Shown here piece after piece: positions 60,956 through 64,000 of a DNA stretch of 64,000 nt. This stretch comes from Variovorax paradoxus (GTDB lineage Bacteria; Pseudomonadota; Gammaproteobacteria; Burkholderiales; Burkholderiaceae_C), in the NCBI RefSeq assembly GCF_018614915.1, contig NZ_JAGGNU010000010.1, positions 1-64,000 on the forward strand. The letters run 5' to 3'. The notes under the pieces are model-generated. The model saw only the letters and a list, made by a program, of their open reading frames with translations, searched no databases and was not told the origin of the DNA. Position 1 is the stretch's first letter. Each line of letters starts with the position of its first letter. Both the position numbers and the translations under genes were made by a program.

Positions 60956-63900
60956 TGTTCCGAAAGGTTCTGATTGCCAACCGCGGCGAAATCGCGGTGC
61001 GACTGGTGCGCGCGCTGCGCGACCTGGGGCTGGCGAGCGTCGCCGTTCATGCGAAGGACGACGCGAACGCGCTGCACGTGCAACTGGCCGACACGGCCGT
61101 GCCGCTGGCCGCAACGGGCCCGGCGGCCTACCTCGATGGCGCGTCGCTCATCGACATCGCCCGCGCGCAGGGCTGCGATGCCGTGCATCCGGGCTACGGC
61201 TTCCTGAGCGAGCGCGCCGATTTCGCGCAAGCCTGCGCAGATGCCGGCCTTCGCTTCATCGGTCCGACCCCCGCCCAGCTCGCCCTCTTCGGGGACAAGG
61301 CGCGCGCGCGTGCGCTGGCCGAGCGCTGCGACGTGCCCGTGATGCCCGGCAGCGCCGGCGCGGTCACGCTGGCCGAAGCGCGGGCCTTCTTTGCGGTGCA
61401 GCAGGTGCAAGGCGCCAGCGGTGTCATGGTCAAAGCCATCGGCGGTGGCGGCGGCCGCGGCATGCGCGCGGTTCTGAGCGCGGGCGATCTGCCCGAAGCC
61501 CATGCGCGCTGCGTGTCCGAAGCGCGGGCCGCCTTCGGCGTCGAGGGCGTCTACATCGAGCGCCTGATGCGCCATGCGCGCCACATCGAAGTGCAGGTGC
61601 TCGGCGACGGCAATGCGGTCGCCAGCCTGGGCGAGCGCGAGTGCACGCTGCAGCGGCGCTTCCAGAAGCTGGTCGAGATCGCACCGAGTCCCGCGCTTTC
61701 GCCGGGGCTGCGCGAGCAGGTCACGAAGGCCGCGCTGCGCATGGCGCAGGCGGTGGGCTACCAGGGGCTGGGCACCTTCGAGTTCCTGGTCGATGAGGAT
61801 TCGGCCAGCCTGCCCTTCGTCTTCATCGAGGCCAATCCGCGGCTGCAGGTCGAGCACACCGTGACCGAGGCCGTCACCGGGCTCGACCTGGTCCAGCTTC
61901 AGATCGCCGTCGCGGCCGGGCAATCGCTCGCGGAACTCGGCATCGATGCCGGCCGCACCGCGCCCCAACGCGGCTTCGCGGTGCAATGGCGCATCAATGC
62001 GGAGACCCTCGATGCGCATGGCAATGCCCGCCCCTCGGGCGGCACGCTGGCGCGCTTCGAGCTGCCGGCCGGGCCCGGCGTGCGCATCGATACGCACGGC
62101 TACGCGGGCCTCTCGCCTTCGCCCCACTACGACACGCTGCTCGCCAAGCTGGTCGTGCACTCGTCCTCGCCGCGTTTCGCCGATGCGCTGCGGCGCTCGC
62201 TGCGCGCGCTCGATGAATGCGCCATCGACGGCCTCGCGACCAACCTGCCGCTGCTGCGCGCGATCGCACTCACGCCGGAGTTCGCGGCGCAGAAGGTGCA
62301 CACGCGCTTCGTCGAGGAACACCTGGCCGATCTGCTCGCTGCGGCCGCGCACCTCGGCGCGAGTGCAGCGAGGCCGGCGCCGGCCTTCGCAAGCATGGAC
62401 GCCGCTGCCACGCCATCGCTGGATGAAGACAGCGGCCTCATGATCAAGGCACCGATGCCCGCCCGGCTGGTGCAGTTCGAAGTCGAGGTCGGCGACGTGC
62501 TGCCGGCCGGCGCGCAGCTCGGCGTGCTGGAGGCCATGAAGATGGAGCACCTGCTGCACGCGCCTGCGGCCGGCCGCGTGCTCGCACTGCTGGCCGCGCC
62601 CGGCGACTACCTGGTGGAGGGCCAGTCGCTGGTGCGGCTCGAAGCGGTGGACGCGCAGGCGGCCCTGGCCGAGGCGCGCGCCGAACAGGACCTCGATGCG
62701 ATCCGGCCCGATCTGCAGAAAGTGATCGACCGGCATGCGCCGACGCTCGACGCCCATCGCGGCGCCGCCGTCGCGAAGCGCCACGCGCAGGGCGGCCGCA
62801 CGGCGCGCGCCAACATCGCGGACCTTTGCGAGCTGGCCGACGACCCCGGCAACTTTACCGAGTACGGCGCGCTGGCCATTGCGGCACAGACGCGCCGCCG
62901 CACGCTCGAGGACCTGATCGCCAACACGCCGGCCGACGGCATGGTGACCGGCATCGGCAGCATCAACGCGAAGCAGTTCGGCCTGGATAAATCGCGCGCC
63001 GTGGTGATGGCCTACGACTACACGGTGCTGGCGGGCACGCAGGGCATGCGCAACCACCAGAAGACCGACCGCATGCTGGGTATCGCGCACCAGTTGAAAC
63101 TGCCGGTGGTGCTGTTTGCCGAAGGCGGCGGCGGGCGCCCGGGCGACACGGACATGCCGATCGTCGCGGGCCTCAACAACCACACCTTCAGCCAGTTCGC
63201 GGCGCTGTCGGGCAAGGTGCCGGTGGTGGGCATCGTGCACGGGCGCTGCTTCGCCGGCAATGCGGCGCTCCTCGGCTGCGCCGACGTGATCATCGCCACC
63301 GAGGCCAGCAACATCGGCATGAGCGGGCCCGCGATGATCGAAGGCGGCGGGCTGGGCACTTTCGCGCCGGAGCAGATCGGCCCGAGCAGCGTGCAGTCGC
63401 GCAACGGCGTGATCGACATCCTCGTCAAGGACGAGGCCCAGGCGGTGGCCGCAGCCAAGCAGTACCTCTCGTACTTCCAGGGCACGACGAGCGACTGGCA
63501 GTGTGCCGACCCGCGCGCGCTGCGCCATGCGGTGCCCGAGAACCGGCTGCGCGTGTACGACGTGCGCGCGGCGATGCGCGGCGTGGCCGACACCGGCTCG
63601 CTGCTCGAGCTGCGCGCCGGCTTCGGCGCAGGCATCGTCACGGCGCTGGCGCGCATCGAGGGCAAGCCGGTGGGCCTGCTCGCGAACAACCCGCACCATC
63701 TCGGCGGCGCGATCGATGTCGACGCCGCCGACAAGGCCGCGCGCTTCATGCAGCTGTGCAATGCGCATGGCCTGCCGCTGGTCGCGCTGTGCGACACGCC
63801 GGGCTTCATGGTCGGTCCCGAGATCGAGGCCCAGGCGCAGGTGCGCCATGTCTGCCGGATGTTCATGGTGGCCTCGCACCTGCGCGTGCCGTACTTCGCC

Positions 63901-64000
63901 GTGGTGCTGCGCAAGGGCTATGGCCTGGGCGCCCAGGCGATGACGGCGGGGGGCTTCGATGCGCCGGTCTTCACCGTCGCCTGGCCCACCGGCGAATTCG
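60955..64000 (+). CDS. Single-chain acyl-CoA carboxylase (BC-BCCP-CT), cut by the window end
   Basis: At least 1015 residues are visible with no stop. Biotin carboxylase domain (1-450): KVLIANRGEIAVRLVRAL, AIGGGGGRGMRAV, FIEANPRLQVEHTVTE. Biotin carrier domain (about 490-565): the biotinyl Lys in LGVLEAMKMEHLL. Carboxyltransferase domain (from about 590): NFTEYGALAIAAQ, VVGIVHGRCFAGNAALLGCA, LCDTPGFMVGPEIEAQAQ. Carboxylases of this kind are usually split into alpha and beta subunits. Here all are fused. The TGATG junction couples it to the ligase. It carboxylates an acyl-CoA, substrate unknown. Confidence 0.93.
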   Translation, partial: MFRKVLIANRGEIAVRLVRALRDLGLASVAVHAKDDANALHVQLADTAVPLAATGPAAYLDGASLIDIARAQGCDAVHPGYGFLSERADFAQACADAGLRFIGPTPAQLALFGDKARARALAERCDVPVMPGSAGAVTLAEARAFFAVQQVQGASGVMVKAIGGGGGRGMRAVLSAGDLPEAHARCVSEARAAFGVEGVYIERLMRHARHIEVQVLGDGNAVASLGERECTLQRRFQKLVEIAPSPALSPGLREQVTKAALRMAQAVGYQGLGTFEFLVDEDSASLPFVFIEANPRLQVEHTVTEAVTGLDLVQLQIAVAAGQSLAELGIDAGRTAPQRGFAVQWRINAETLDAHGNARPSGGTLARFELPAGPGVRIDTHGYAGLSPSPHYDTLLAKLVVHSSSPRFADALRRSLRALDECAIDGLATNLPLLRAIALTPEFAAQKVHTRFVEEHLADLLAAAAHLGASAARPAPAFASMDAAATPSLDEDSGLMIKAPMPARLVQFEVEVGDVLPAGAQLGVLEAMKMEHLLHAPAAGRVLALLAAPGDYLVEGQSLVRLEAVDAQAALAEARAEQDLDAIRPDLQKVIDRHAPTLDAHRGAAVAKRHAQGGRTARANIADLCELADDPGNFTEYGALAIAAQTRRRTLEDLIANTPADGMVTGIGSINAKQFGLDKSRAVVMAYDYTVLAGTQGMRNHQKTDRMLGIAHQLKLPVVLFAEGGGGRPGDTDMPIVAGLNNHTFSQFAALSGKVPVVGIVHGRCFAGNAALLGCADVIIATEASNIGMSGPAMIEGGGLGTFAPEQIGPSSVQSRNGVIDILVKDEAQAVAAAKQYLSYFQGTTSDWQCADPRALRHAVPENRLRVYDVRAAMRGVADTGSLLELRAGFGAGIVTALARIEGKPVGLLANNPHHLGGAIDVDAADKAARFMQLCNAHGLPLVALCDTPGFMVGPEIEAQAQVRHVCRMFMVASHLRVPYFAVVLRKGYGLGAQAMTAGGFDAPVFTVAWPTGEF

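Noticed and set aside
60862..63879. 1005-codon minus-strand frame opposite the carboxylase
   Set aside because: Antisense shadow with no domain; the plus strand encodes an obvious biotin carboxylase.

Overview
The window is high-GC DNA (roughly two thirds G+C by eye) with the gene content of a betaproteobacterium of the family Comamonadaceae, most likely a Variovorax. The pointers are a selenoneine locus (senA, senB, senC) of the type described in Variovorax paradoxus, the pilT/pilU pair beside a YggS gene, a short PutA next to an Lrp-type regulator, phasin and wax-ester/DGAT storage genes, and a stand-alone branched-chain-type binding protein beside acyl-CoA genes. No tRNA, rRNA, CRISPR array or prophage was seen.

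1-7.1 kb: an operon on the minus strand, read ROK repressor, ABC permease, 31-codon ORF, ABC ATPase, periplasmic binding protein, Gfo/Idh/MocA oxidoreductase, Cys-type sulfatase. It looks like uptake and desulfation of a sulfated or sulfonated, perhaps sugar-like, compound. Permease and sulfatase carry single-base frameshifts and the ATPase an in-frame stop, so as written the system is dead. A structured, promoter- and terminator-flanked region (about 6872-7063) may be a small RNA.

7.2-12 kb: a MEDS/PAS hybrid histidine kinase, the remnant of a GH15 glycosidase, a glucose-dehydrogenase-like enzyme and a zinc-ribbon membrane protein.

12-22 kb is accessory: a C-A-T-C-T non-ribosomal peptide synthetase with no thioesterase and an altered second condensation domain, a frameshifted copper-radical oxidase lipoprotein with three C-terminal repeats, a defective IS110-type element with strong RNA-like inverted repeats, and an AraC-family remnant.

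22-28 kb: a LysR regulator divergent from an operon for a YcaC-like hydrolase, XapX protein, amidohydrolase, DoxX protein and MFS exporter. 28-37 kb is mostly housekeeping (csbD, kinase, rsmI, yraN, SIS protein, BON lipoprotein, beta-hydroxyacid dehydrogenase, pilU, pilT, yggS, lrp). 36.5-41 kb holds proline/glutamate catabolism (putA, glutamate dehydrogenase).

41.4-49 kb is the most interesting block. On the minus strand senA, a PhnD-like binding protein, an ATPase, two PhnE-like permeases and an arginase-family enzyme lie in one tight run. On the plus strand senB and senC diverge from senA with only 37 bases between start codons. The layout argues that the 'phosphonate-type' transporter brings in a selenium species for selenoneine synthesis.

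49-54 kb: lipid/PHA storage (WS/DGAT, two granule-associated proteins, PhaD-like TetR regulator, alpha/beta hydrolase) and a ParE-type toxin-antitoxin pair. 54-64 kb: a self-sufficient CYP102-type P450, a branched-chain-type binding protein, a TetR regulator, an acyl-CoA ligase and a single-chain acyl-CoA carboxylase running off the end of the window.
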